Assembly (NCBI RefSeq): GCF_014638005.1
Contig: NZ_BMFG01000012.1
Coordinates: 65,730-104,735 of the forward strand
Source of the DNA: Flavobacterium orientale
GTDB lineage: Bacteria; Bacteroidota; Bacteroidia; Flavobacteriales; Flavobacteriaceae
Reading direction: 5' to 3'
Length of the DNA: 39,006 bases
Shown in pieces: positions 31,862-39,006 of this stretch (position 1 is the first letter of the stretch; the number at the start of each line of letters is the position of its first letter). A model generated the notes under the pieces. The model saw only the letters and a list, made by a program, of their open reading frames with translations, searched no databases and was not told where the DNA came from. Made by a program: the position numbers and the translations under genes.

Positions 31862-31875
31862 TATAATTAATTATA
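31862..31875. promoter_or_regulatory. Candidate OxyR operator in the oxyR-dps intergenic region
   Basis: TATAATTAATTATA is a perfect 14-bp palindrome two bases upstream of the oxyR ATG. A half-like AATTATAA occurs again about 30 bp further towards dps. The spacing fits an autoregulated LysR site, but AT-rich palindromes are common here. Confidence 0.4.
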
Positions 31876-31960
31876 ATGCAAATATAAAAACAATCAATTT
31901 TAATTATAACACAAACTGGTCATTTTTTTGTAAATTTAAAGTAAATTAAAAACAGTAATT

Positions 31961-32440
31961 ATGAAAATGAACGGCATCGGATTAGACAGTAAGAAAACAG
32001 AAATTCTAGCAGCAGAACTCAATATTTTATTGGCAAACTTTCAGGTATATTATCAAAACTTAAGAGGTTTGCATTGGAACATCAGAGGAAAACGATTCTT
32101 TGATTTACATGTAAAGTTTGAAGAATTGTATAACGACAGCCAACTGAAAATTGATTTAATTGCGGAACGAATTTTAACATTGGGAGGAACGCCTTTGCAT
32201 ACTTTTGAAGAGTATATCAAACATAACAAAATGCAAGTAGGTTTCAACATTTCAAAAGACGAAGAGGCAGTCAACTTGATTGTCATGTCGTTGACGCAGT
32301 TATTAAAAATCGAACGTGTAATTTTAAAGCAATCCGGAGAAGCAAATGATGAAGGAACTAATGCAATGATGAGCGATTTCATCAAAGAGCAAGAGAAAAC
32401 AATTTGGATGATGAATGCGTGGTTGGACGTTGAATTGTAG
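31961..32440 (+). CDS. dps: Dps family ferritin-like DNA-protection protein
   Basis: Dps forms a dodecamer that oxidises Fe2+ with H2O2 and stores iron, protecting DNA. The 159-aa four-helix product has the ferroxidase motif LHWNIRGKRFFDLHVKFEEL with His38, His50 and Glu54, and the downstream DLIAERILTLGGTPLHT. The length and motifs fit Dps. It is transcribed away from oxyR and is probably induced by it; the region upstream has only a weak -7 box (TAAATTTA, 31931-31938), which suits an activator-dependent promoter. Confidence 0.95.
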   Translation: MKMNGIGLDSKKTEILAAELNILLANFQVYYQNLRGLHWNIRGKRFFDLHVKFEELYNDSQLKIDLIAERILTLGGTPLHTFEEYIKHNKMQVGFNISKDEEAVNLIVMSLTQLLKIERVILKQSGEANDEGTNAMMSDFIKEQEKTIWMMNAWLDVEL

Positions 32441-32493
32441 TTAAATTTTAATTAAATTTAAGATTTTCACTCGGATTTATCTTTCTAAAAAAC

Positions 32494-32501
32494 TATTTTT
32501 G
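32494..32501 (+). promoter_or_regulatory. -7 promoter element of the small membrane protein/SulP genes
   Basis: The plus strand reads TATTTTTG, five bases before the GTG start at 32507, so the message has almost no leader. Confidence 0.6.
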
Positions 32502-32506
32502 CATTT

Positions 32507-32791
32507 GTGAAGACAGTAACTACAATAATACTTTTTTTGTTTGTATCCTTTATTTCATTACCCACCATCATTGGGTATATGAATAATGATGCCGATTTGT
32601 CCTTGGTATTTAGTATATCTGAAGAAGAAGAAACCAACAAAAAACTGAATGTTAAAGAGTTTATCAAAACCAACAAAGAAGTTTTTACTTTAAAAGAAGA
32701 ACAACAAGCTTCTAAAAAAATCATTTCCGAAAACAACATCCAACACGATGAAGTGTTAGACGAAATATTCTCTCCACCTCCTGAAGTATAA
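32507..32791 (+). CDS. Small membrane-anchored protein upstream of SulP
   Basis: The 94-aa product starts with GTG and has one hydrophobic segment (about 5-22: IILFLFVSFISLPTIIGY) and a highly charged Glu/Lys-rich tail of about 70 residues ending in SPPPEV. The GTG lies just after a TATTTTTG box, which supports the start. It is 60 bp upstream of the SulP gene on the same strand, so it may be an accessory subunit or regulator of that transporter; that is inference. I know no functional family. Confidence 0.68.
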   Translation: MKTVTTIILFLFVSFISLPTIIGYMNNDADLSLVFSISEEEETNKKLNVKEFIKTNKEVFTLKEEQQASKKIISENNIQHDEVLDEIFSPPPEV

Positions 32792-32851
32792 TGGTTAATT
32801 GGCGTATTTTTTAATACTAAAACTAAGACATACATTATATTTTTAAGGTAA

Positions 32852-34477
32852 ATGACAAAAAAAATAAATCTTTTGGCACACCTCAAATCTGATTTTGCAT
32901 CAGGTTTGGTGGTATTTTTAGTAGCTCTTCCGCTTTGTTTGGGAATTGCTTTAGCTTCCGGAGCTCCACTCTTTTCCGGTATTATCTCCGGAATAATTGG
33001 AGGTATCGTGGTCGGGTTTTTGAGTAAATCACACATCAGTGTTACAGGTCCGGCTGCCGGACTAACAGCAATTGTTTTAACAGCAATTACCGATTTAGGG
33101 GCTTACAACATTTTTTTAACCGCCGTAATTATGGCCGGTTTAATCCAGTTGATATTAGGGTTTCTGAAAGCAGGAAGCATCTCCAATTACTTCCCAACTA
33201 ACGTTATTGAAGGAATGTTGGCAGGTATCGGAATTATTATCTTCCTAAAGCAAATTCCGCATGCGGTTGGCTATGATAAAGTGACAGAAGGTGATACTTC
33301 TTTTTTTGAAGCCGGAGGATCTAATGTGTTTCAAACCTTAATCGATTCGTTCAATTACATCAACTATGGTTCAATAATCATAACAGCTGTAGCATTAGCA
33401 ATTTTAATTGGTTGGGACAAAGTTCCGGCTCTAAAGAAATTAAAATTAGTGCCTGCCGCACTTATTGCTGTTTTCTCAGGGATCATTCTGAATGAAATTT
33501 TTATCAGAACGGGAAGTTCGCTTCAAGTGTCAAATGACCATTTAGTGGCATTGCCAACACCATCTAATTTGTTAGAGTTCAAAGAAATGTTTGTGTTTCC
33601 TGATTTTTCAGTTGCAACACTTTCAAACCCAAAAGTATGGGTTGTAGGTGTCACAATTGCCATAGTAGCATCCATTGAAACCTTATTATGTATTGAAGCT
33701 TCAGACAGAATGGATCCCTACAAAAGATATACAAATACCAATGTGGAACTAAAAGCTCAAGGTATTGGTAACTTTTTAAGTGGTTTAATTGGAGGATTAC
33801 CAATGACCTCTGTAGTAGTGAGATCTTCTGCAAATGCAAATGCGGGTGCAAGAACTAAAGCTTCTGCAATCATACACGGACTTTTATTAATGATTAGCGT
33901 ATTAACAATTGCTGCATTCTTGAATAAAATTCCGTTAGCAACGTTAGCCGCCATTCTATTGTTAATTGGTTATAAATTAGCAAAACCAAGCATGTTCATG
34001 CATTTTTGGGAAAAAGGAAAATACCAATTCATACCTTTTATTGCAACCGTTCTGGCAGTTGTACTTTTAGATTTATTAAAAGGGGTGGCTTTAGGGATGT
34101 TAATCAGTATCTTCTTCGTTTTGAGAGGAAATTACAAAAGAGCCTATTTATTTAGAAAAGAAGAATACCATGATGGTGATGAAATTCACATTGATTTGGC
34201 ACAAGAAGTTTCGTTTTTAAATAAAGCCGCAATTAAAAACACATTAAATAATATTCCTGAAAATTCTAAAGTAATTATTAATGCTTCTGATACCGTTTAT
34301 ATTGCACATGATGTGTTAGATTTAATTCAAGAATTTAAAACCATTCGAGCAAAAGAGGATCATATTAAAGTAAAATTAGTTGGGTTTAAAAAGGCCTATA
34401 ATTTAGACAATACAGATGATGGGCAACATGTAAAAATGACCGCAAAAAAAGCAAAAGACGAAATTAATTTAAACTAA
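32852..34477 (+). CDS. SulP family anion transporter with STAS domain
   Basis: The 541-aa protein has about 12 hydrophobic segments in the first 430 residues, with SulP landmarks (FASGLVVFLVALPLCLGIAL, SVTGPAAGLTAIV, GLPMTSVVVRSSANANAGA) and a cytoplasmic STAS-type end (about 440-520, IHIDLAQEVSFLNKAAIKNT). SulP members move sulfate, bicarbonate or other anions. Two beta-carbonic anhydrase genes follow on the same strand, making Na+/bicarbonate-type (BicA-like) uptake the best guess. A MITE-like repeat separates it from the first anhydrase gene. Confidence 0.93.
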   Translation: MTKKINLLAHLKSDFASGLVVFLVALPLCLGIALASGAPLFSGIISGIIGGIVVGFLSKSHISVTGPAAGLTAIVLTAITDLGAYNIFLTAVIMAGLIQLILGFLKAGSISNYFPTNVIEGMLAGIGIIIFLKQIPHAVGYDKVTEGDTSFFEAGGSNVFQTLIDSFNYINYGSIIITAVALAILIGWDKVPALKKLKLVPAALIAVFSGIILNEIFIRTGSSLQVSNDHLVALPTPSNLLEFKEMFVFPDFSVATLSNPKVWVVGVTIAIVASIETLLCIEASDRMDPYKRYTNTNVELKAQGIGNFLSGLIGGLPMTSVVVRSSANANAGARTKASAIIHGLLLMISVLTIAAFLNKIPLATLAAILLLIGYKLAKPSMFMHFWEKGKYQFIPFIATVLAVVLLDLLKGVALGMLISIFFVLRGNYKRAYLFRKEEYHDGDEIHIDLAQEVSFLNKAAIKNTLNNIPENSKVIINASDTVYIAHDVLDLIQEFKTIRAKEDHIKVKLVGFKKAYNLDNTDDGQHVKMTAKKAKDEINLN

Positions 34478-34487
34478 TTAGAACGCA

Positions 34488-34687
34488 TTGGGTGCAACTA
34501 ACATAATATTGTCTTTTCAAACATAATATGTTTTAACCACATAGCATAGTAAAAAAAAGAGGGGTAGTCCAATCATTAGGTTCACATAGCTATGATTTTC
34601 TATAAATAAGTGAAAACGCCTTTCAAAATCTATGAAAATCTATGAATCTATGTGGTAAAAAAAACATAAAAGTTGAAGTACACCCAA
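34488..34687. repeat. MITE-like dispersed repeat, copy 2
   Basis: The element is bounded by ttgggtg and cacccaa. Its inside shares with copy 1 (13677-13913) the CATAGCTATG palindrome, ttttctataaataagtg and the tatga repeats through ctatgtggt, about 80 bp nearly identical (34585-34665). Compared with copy 1 it lacks about 30 bp of the left interior. It also has AACCACATAG paired with CTATGTGGT, an inner inverted repeat that copy 1 has partly lost. Confidence 0.8.
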
Positions 34688-34742
34688 CGGATTAATCAGA
34701 AAGTAAATTAATTTAAAAATAACAAACATAGACTAGAGTAGT

Positions 34743-35387
34743 ATGAAAACATTAACAAAAGAAATGCAAGATGCAATTTCTCCTTCAATGGCGTTAACGC
34801 TATTAGAAGAGGGAAACAAAAGATTTGTAAACAACTTAAAAGCCAATAGAAACCTTTTACAACAAGCCAACGAAACATCAGACGGTCAACATCCGTTTGC
34901 GGTAATTCTAAGCTGCATCGACAGTAGAACATCGGCCGAATTGATATTCGATCAAGGTCTTGGAGACGTTTTTAGCGTACGTATTGCTGGAAACATTATT
35001 AATGAAGATATTTTAGGCAGTATGGAGTTTGCTTGTAAAGTAGCAGGTTCAAAAATTATTGTGGTGTTAGGACATACCAAATGTGGTGCTGTAAAAGGAG
35101 CATGTGACCATGTTGAAATGGGAAATCTTACAGCGTTACTTACTAAAATCAGACCGGCTGTTGATGATGAATTGGATACAAAGGAAAATAGAAATTCTAA
35201 AAATTCAGATTTTGTAGAAAATGTCGCGACCATTAATGTAAAAAGAAGCGTTAAATCAATCATGGAAAGAAGTACAATCTTAAAAGAAATGATTCAAAGC
35301 GGACAAATTGGTATCATTGGAGGAATGCATGACATTACAACAGGAGAAGTAGTATACTACCCTGAAACCAAATTCATTGCTTCTTAA
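34743..35387 (+). CDS. Beta-class carbonic anhydrase 1
   Basis: The enzyme interconverts CO2 and bicarbonate. The 214-aa product has the zinc site VILSCIDSRTSAELI (Cys58, Asp60, Arg62) and VLGHTKCGAVKGAC (His111, Cys114), the beta-class set CxDxR and HxxC. The Asp-Arg dyad is present, so both open and closed (type II) forms are possible. It is the first of two adjacent anhydrases and is followed by a terminator. No signal peptide is seen, so it is cytoplasmic. Its pairing with SulP suggests trapping of imported bicarbonate. Confidence 0.95.
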   Translation: MKTLTKEMQDAISPSMALTLLEEGNKRFVNNLKANRNLLQQANETSDGQHPFAVILSCIDSRTSAELIFDQGLGDVFSVRIAGNIINEDILGSMEFACKVAGSKIIVVLGHTKCGAVKGACDHVEMGNLTALLTKIRPAVDDELDTKENRNSKNSDFVENVATINVKRSVKSIMERSTILKEMIQSGQIGIIGGMHDITTGEVVYYPETKFIAS

Positions 35388-35425
35388 AATACGAAGCGAA
35401 AGTAATGCAATCAAAATTCTAAATA

Positions 35426-35453
35426 GAAAGCCACTTTTTAGTGGCTTTTTTAA
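35426..35453 (+). terminator. Terminator after carbonic anhydrase 1
   Basis: AAGCCACT and AGTGGCTT form an 8-bp stem, followed by TTTTT. It is almost the same hairpin as the one at 36201-36230. Confidence 0.85.
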
Positions 35454-35562
35454 TAATCTGTTTGCTCCATAAGGACAGGCTATGATAAAAAACAAATTAT
35501 AGTTGTTTCTTGTCACAGAATATGGTTTCGAGAAAAATCAATTTAAACCAAATAACAAAAAA

Positions 35563-36198
35563 ATGAGCGAGTTTTATAAAAAAATAATAGACAACAACAA
35601 AAAATGGGTAGATAGCAAATTAAAAGTAGACCCTGATTTTTTCAAAGATTTATCCAAAGGTCAAAACCCACCATTATTATGGATTGGCTGTTCCGACAGT
35701 CGCGTACCGGCAAATGAAATTATTGGAGCAACACCCGGCGAAGTTTTCGTACACCGTAATATTGCAAACATGGTGATTCACTCCGATATGAACATGTTGA
35801 GTGTACTGGATTATGCAGTAAATGCCTTAAAAGTGAAACACGTGATTGTTTGTGGTCACTACGGTTGTGGTGGTGTAAAAGCCGCAATGGGAAACAGTTC
35901 AATTGGCGTAATTGACAACTGGATCAGACACATCAAAGATGTCTACCGTTTCAACCAAGCCGAACTGGATAGTATAGAAAATGAAGAAGAACGTTTCAAT
36001 AAATTTGTAGAACTAAACGTTAAAGAACAAGTTTTTGACTTAGCAAAAACATCCATCGTACAATCAGCTTGGAAAGCTGGACAAGATTTAACCATCCACG
36101 GTTGGGTGTACGGACTAAATTCTGGTTACGTCACCGACTTAGGAGTCAACTTCAAAAACAACGACGAGTTAGACGAAGTATACCAATTAAAATTCTAA
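35563..36198 (+). CDS. Beta-class carbonic anhydrase 2
   Basis: The 211-aa product has the zinc site LLWIGCSDSRVPANEI (Cys43, Asp45, Arg47) and IVCGHYGCGGVKAAM (His99, Cys102), close to the E. coli Can type. The frame is open from 35503, but the family N-terminus MSEFYKKIIDNNKKW starts at 35563. It differs clearly from carbonic anhydrase 1 in sequence, so the pair is not a recent duplication. The products could serve different bicarbonate fates or pH ranges. No signal peptide is visible. Confidence 0.95.
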   Translation: MSEFYKKIIDNNKKWVDSKLKVDPDFFKDLSKGQNPPLLWIGCSDSRVPANEIIGATPGEVFVHRNIANMVIHSDMNMLSVLDYAVNALKVKHVIVCGHYGCGGVKAAMGNSSIGVIDNWIRHIKDVYRFNQAELDSIENEEERFNKFVELNVKEQVFDLAKTSIVQSAWKAGQDLTIHGWVYGLNSGYVTDLGVNFKNNDELDEVYQLKF

Positions 36199-36200
36199 AA

Positions 36201-36230
36201 TAAAAAGCCACTTTTAAGTGGCTTTTTATT
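36201..36230 (+). terminator. Terminator after carbonic anhydrase 2
   Basis: AAAAAGCCACTT and AAGTGGCTTTTT form a compact perfect stem with a T tract. Confidence 0.88.
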
Positions 36231-36598
36231 TGGGTTTAAATTTTAGTTGCTAATGCAAGCACAATGTCATTAAGGTAATGATTTTGTAATTTATAAAAGA
36301 AAAAAGGTCTTGACAAGGATACGCTAAACCTACATTTTTAGTACGTTTTTTTGCGACTTTGTTCCCTATATTTACCGGGATTGCTAGAAAAAAATAAGCT
36401 TATCTTAATGAATTTGACCACACGAATCCTTTCGTGGGAACTAACTTTATAATTTCTTTGAAAAGTTTTTCCTATTTTTGAATTAAATCATAAACTGGAG
36501 TTGATACTATAATTCTCTTTACTCCGCGTTCTCTTATAATTTATTGACGTTAATTCATTTTATCTGGTAAGATAATAAATGAGAAAATTTTATAAAAT
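36231..36598. other. Intergenic region with repeat-family fragment
   Basis: No gene is seen. 36351-36392 (gcgactttgttccctatatttac) is a diverged relative of the units at 30161-30368. A CACGAA-TCC-TTTCGTG hairpin lies near 36422-36437. TATTTTTG at 36473-36480 is a possible promoter box for the gene at 36599, although over 110 bp away. Confidence 0.6.
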
Positions 36599-38182
36599 AT
36601 GGTTACAGTAAAAAAAATAATTTTAATTCTTCTTTTGTTCCCATTTTTTGGCTGGTCTCAGAAAACTAATTTTACGGATGAACAAATAGAATTCGGCGAT
36701 AAATTCTATGAAAAAATGAAAAATACTAATCTTACTGAGGAAGAGTTTATTCCAGAAGTTCAAGATGCCTTAACAAAAGTGCCCTATTTTCCTCCTTTTG
36801 TACACTCTTTGTTAATAGCAAAGTTTAATCTTCGAGATTTTAGATTTATAAATGATTATTGCAGTCGTTTGGATGACAATTATTTATCTACTTTTCAACC
36901 TATACTAGATGAGGTTTGTGCCTGTGGTTACTTTTTTAATAGAGATAATCATGGATTAATTCATAGGATAATTCCGTTGATTAAGGATAAAGACACTAAA
37001 GAGTTATTTTTAACGGCTTATTATTTGGGTATAGAAGATTATAAAGAATTTATAAAACTTGGTAAATCATCTTTGTCGAAAAGTTATGATGAAAGGTTGC
37101 ATATGATACTTGCATCTCAATTGTTAGGTGATTTTATTGCAATATTGCACCAAAATGAAAACGCAAAAGAGTTGGCAGCATTTAGTAGAGACTTGAAAGA
37201 ATATGAAGCGACTATTTTTTCATCAGATTTAAGCATACCTATTTATTATATTTTGATTCAGTCTACCATCTTCAACTATGATTTCGTAATGGCAGAAAAG
37301 CTGATTGATTATGTTAAAAAACAGGACGTTGATAATTACAAGTATTTGCATCCTATATCGGCATTGTTTTATAGCCATAGAGGTGAGGAACGTTTGACTT
37401 TTGAAGCTTTAGAACAAGCCTTCGATTTAGAAGATTCAGCTTTTGAGAGAATCACTATGGCAGAAAATGTGAGTTTAGATATTTTCAGTTCCTATTCAAT
37501 GTCGATAAGAAAAATAGAAGATTATAAAACCAAAGAAAGATTAGTCAACCAAGCGATAACCTATTTTGAAAAACGAGAGGAGTATAAGATTAGGTTTAAA
37601 CTTTATCAAAGTTTGTTGTATGCGTCAAAAGATATTGATAAAGGACGAGCCATTCTAAAAGAATGCGAACCTTATTTAATAGATCAAAATTTGAAGGATA
37701 TTGATTATATGCTCCGAATAGAAAATGAACTAGCTAAAGAAAATCCAAATTATAGAATGGTTGATGACTTCATGCAAGAGTTAACACCTTACAAAAATAT
37801 TCCTGAAGTAATTTTTCAGAGAATTGTTTATCAATTTAAAGTAAATTATAATTCCAAAAAGCCTGTTTTTAGTCTAAAGGAAATGGTGGAAGAACTTGAT
37901 AAATTACTAAAATATCCTTTAATCAAAGAAGCCAAACTAAAATATTTGCGTTTTAAAATAATAATAATAGGACAAAAAGACAGAGAATGGGCTAAAAGAG
38001 AATTAGAAAAATTGCCCGAAGATGAAGCCGAAGAAATTATCGGAGATTTTGAATCTACAGCAAATAATTCTCAAAAAGCTACTGATATCTTAATTTCTAA
38101 CACGAATGAATTCAAAGATTTTAAAGAGAATAGCAACCTTATTCATGTAGGTTATATTAATGCAATAAGAATAAAGAAATGA
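36599..38182 (+). CDS. Secreted helical-repeat protein, unknown function
   Basis: The 527-aa product has a signal peptide (1-20, KKIILILLLFPFFGWSQ). Its mature part is almost entirely alpha-helical with Tyr/Leu/Ala/Asp-rich segments of about 35 residues that look TPR- or Sel1-like (for example FFNRDNHGLIHRI, HRGEERLTFEALEQAF, FEKREEYKIRFKLYQSLLYA). A scaffold role in the periplasm is suggested but unproven. No enzyme motif is visible. The codons are more A/T-rich than in the carbonic anhydrase genes. Its TGA overlaps the ATG of a 26-codon ORF (ATGA). Confidence 0.75.
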   Translation: MVTVKKIILILLLFPFFGWSQKTNFTDEQIEFGDKFYEKMKNTNLTEEEFIPEVQDALTKVPYFPPFVHSLLIAKFNLRDFRFINDYCSRLDDNYLSTFQPILDEVCACGYFFNRDNHGLIHRIIPLIKDKDTKELFLTAYYLGIEDYKEFIKLGKSSLSKSYDERLHMILASQLLGDFIAILHQNENAKELAAFSRDLKEYEATIFSSDLSIPIYYILIQSTIFNYDFVMAEKLIDYVKKQDVDNYKYLHPISALFYSHRGEERLTFEALEQAFDLEDSAFERITMAENVSLDIFSSYSMSIRKIEDYKTKERLVNQAITYFEKREEYKIRFKLYQSLLYASKDIDKGRAILKECEPYLIDQNLKDIDYMLRIENELAKENPNYRMVDDFMQELTPYKNIPEVIFQRIVYQFKVNYNSKKPVFSLKEMVEELDKLLKYPLIKEAKLKYLRFKIIIIGQKDREWAKRELEKLPEDEAEEIIGDFESTANNSQKATDILISNTNEFKDFKENSNLIHVGYINAIRIKK

Positions 38183-38259
38183 AAAAAAAAGCATACTATT
38201 TATTTTACTATGAATTTCCTAAAAACATAAGAGTGTATATATTTGATGATATTTACTAG
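38179..38259 (+). pseudogene. 26-codon ORF cut off at an inverted repeat
   Basis: The ORF starts at an ATGA overlap with the preceding gene and reads MKKKAYYLFYYEFPKNIRVY followed by six more residues. Its TAG stop ends at 38259, the first base of the GTTGCACGC inverted repeat. The overlap suggests a real translationally coupled gene whose remainder was replaced or displaced by the following cassette. It is also possible that it is a chance ORF. Confidence 0.4.
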
Positions 38260-38273
38260 TTGCACGCTATTTT
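38259..38273 (+). repeat. Left end of inverted repeat flanking lipoprotein gene
   Basis: gttgcacgctatttt is the reverse complement (14 of 15 bases) of aaaacagcgtgcaac at 38805-38819, which lies directly after the lipoprotein gene. The pair encloses 38274-38804. Confidence 0.8.
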
Positions 38274-38286
38274 AAAAAAAACGTTA

Positions 38287-38805
38287 ATGAAGACTTTACA
38301 GTTAATATTCAATATACTTTTGTTTTTCTGCTTGTATTCATGTTCATTAAAATCAAAATTAGCTTATGATAACATCGAGTTTGAAAAAGCTACTGAGATT
38401 GTGAATTCAAATTATAAACTTTTAGAACCTGATAGTTTTATTGACATTTCATTCATAGTATGGAAAAATAAGTATCGTAGAAATGAAATACTAAGTGTTG
38501 ACTACTCAAAACCTCATATCACAAAAAATGGCAATACACAGGCAAATGATAGCATTCCAAAATATTTAATTGATTTCTGCGAAAAGAATGAGCTAACCAA
38601 CATTTGCCTTTACAGTTTAAAAGACAAAAGTAAAAAAGTGTACTCTATACTTGAATTTCGTAAAAATCAAACAAAAAAGAATGAAACAATATCTTATATA
38701 ATAACCAATAATGAAGAATTTAATTATTTTGGATTGAGAAAGAAAATCTTAATTGGTCAAAATACATATTTTGTGATTTTTAAGAGTCATAGTTTAAACC
38801 AATAA
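38287..38805 (+). CDS. Predicted lipoprotein inside an inverted-repeat-bounded cassette
   Basis: The 172-aa product starts at ATG 38287 (MKTLQLIFNILLFFCLYSC, lipid Cys at about 19); an in-frame TTG at 38260 lies within the repeat and is rejected as start. The mature part is charged and beta/alpha mixed, with no family I recognise. The stop codon TAA (38803-38805) abuts the right inverted repeat, so the gene fills the cassette completely. No promoter box is visible inside the left flank, so it may rely on upstream transcription. Confidence 0.68.
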   Translation: MKTLQLIFNILLFFCLYSCSLKSKLAYDNIEFEKATEIVNSNYKLLEPDSFIDISFIVWKNKYRRNEILSVDYSKPHITKNGNTQANDSIPKYLIDFCEKNELTNICLYSLKDKSKKVYSILEFRKNQTKKNETISYIITNNEEFNYFGLRKKILIGQNTYFVIFKSHSLNQ

Positions 38806-38836
38806 AAACAGCGTGCAACAACCGTAACTGTTGCAC
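38805..38836 (+). repeat. Right end of inverted repeat with adjoining hairpin
   Basis: aaaacagcgtgcaac mirrors the left end. It overlaps GTGCAACA (38813-38820) and TGTTGCAC (38829-38836), an 8-bp perfect hairpin around ACCGTAAC. The repeated GTTGCAC core resembles the bounding cores of recombination sites, but no integrase gene is in the window. Confidence 0.75.
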
Positions 38837-38878
38837 AACCTTTTCAAAAAACTAAATTTTCATACTACTCATAATAAA

Positions 38879-38917
38879 GAACCTCGTTTAGTGCTTTCTA
38901 AGCGAGGTTTGTTTTTT
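38879..38917. terminator. Strong terminator near the window end
   Basis: AACCTCGTTTAG and CTAAGCGAGGTT form a 12-bp stem (one G-U pair) around TGCTTT, followed by TGTTTTTT. It may serve both the cassette gene and a minus-strand gene entering from the right edge. Confidence 0.88.
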
Positions 38918-38934
38918 GAAGGAAGTTAGTATTC

Positions 38935-39006
38935 CTAAAAAAAGTAAGGCTTAGAAAGTACCTTTTTACGTTTAAAATAATGGTTTTTAAACATGTTGAT
39001 AGCTTT
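38935..39006 (-). CDS. Possible C-terminal end of a gene beyond the right edge
   Basis: The minus strand is open from the window edge to a TAG at 38935-38937, encoding a basic peptide ending VLSKPYFF. It is followed by the strong hairpin at 38879-38917 in the right orientation for a terminator. Only 23 codons are visible, so this is weak. Confidence 0.3.
   Translation of the reverse strand, partial: KAINMFKNHYFKRKKVLSKPYFF

Noticed and set aside
32485..33036. Minus-strand 183-aa ORF
   Set aside because: It is antisense to the small membrane gene and the SulP start; its composition is that of a frame shadow.
38259..38836. Classical integron attC site
   Set aside because: The GTTGCAC core does not match GTTRRRY and no integrase gene is present, so only a cassette-like description is given.

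Overview
The window looks like chromosome of a Flavobacterium-type member of the Flavobacteriaceae (Bacteroidota). Three things point there: low GC; -7 promoter boxes of the form TAnnTTTG with almost no Shine-Dalgarno sequences; and characteristic families (DUF4199, DUF4920, OprO/P-like porin, membrane-anchored propeller/LuxR regulators, PASTA-RluD beside Ddl-CoaD, stand-alone MnmD). It is mostly ordinary housekeeping chromosome, broken up by unusually rich intergenic repeats. No rRNA, tRNA, CRISPR array, prophage or intact insertion sequence was seen.

Layout. 1-320: a 139-bp tandem repeat. 321-3011 (minus): outer-membrane barrel, KdsA (Kdo-8-phosphate synthase), a lipoprotein and a DUF4199 membrane protein. 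3128-4092 (plus): a YeeE/YedE-type sulfur-compound permease split over two overlapping genes. 4093-4435: a heptanucleotide array lacking G. 4436-9862 (minus): a 938-aa membrane-bound LuxR regulator, then fatty acid hydroxylase, ClpS and PrmA. 9954-11171 (plus): porin. 11247-12338 (minus): SRPBCC protein and PyrE, divergent from a NUDIX hydrolase and a lipoprotein. 13677-13913: MITE-like repeat. 13923-15647 (minus): secreted M14 peptidase. 16004-17350 (plus): DbpA-like helicase. 17408-18845 (minus): CoaD and Ddl, divergent from PASTA protein and RluD (18949-20587). 20787-22154 (minus): a secreted Arg/Ser/Asn repeat protein. 22307-23377: Asp-box lipoprotein. 23374-24817 (minus): ECF sigma, single-pass membrane protein and Spy-like periplasmic protein. 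24887-26147 (minus): SRPBCC/GyrI-like membrane protein and a small membrane protein. 26254-26637: MazG-like hydrolase. 26652-28195: IlvE with a duplicated 3' end. 28487-30123: DUF4920 lipoprotein, CxxCH lipoprotein and MnmD. 30691-32440: a 65-aa protein, OxyR and Dps. 32507-36198: small membrane protein, SulP transporter and two beta-carbonic anhydrases. 36599-38805: accessory secreted proteins, one inside an inverted-repeat-bounded cassette.

How genes work together. Clear functional sets are envelope and peptidoglycan precursor supply (KdsA, Ddl), peroxide/iron defence (OxyR with Cys199/Cys208, divergent from Dps), inorganic carbon handling (SulP plus two carbonic anhydrases) and an envelope-stress-like sigma/anti-sigma/Spy operon.

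The most unusual material is in the repeats: two composite heptad arrays with the same architecture but different copy number; a MITE-like family with two copies; a dispersed 'ccgcgtt' family with tandem arrays of different period; a 275-bp, two-mismatch duplication of the ilvE 3' end; and a 15-bp inverted repeat enclosing one lipoprotein gene next to an apparently cut-off small ORF. I did not find a convincing new multi-gene defence or biosynthetic system. The cassette at 38259-38836 and the SulP/carbonic anhydrase cluster are the best leads.
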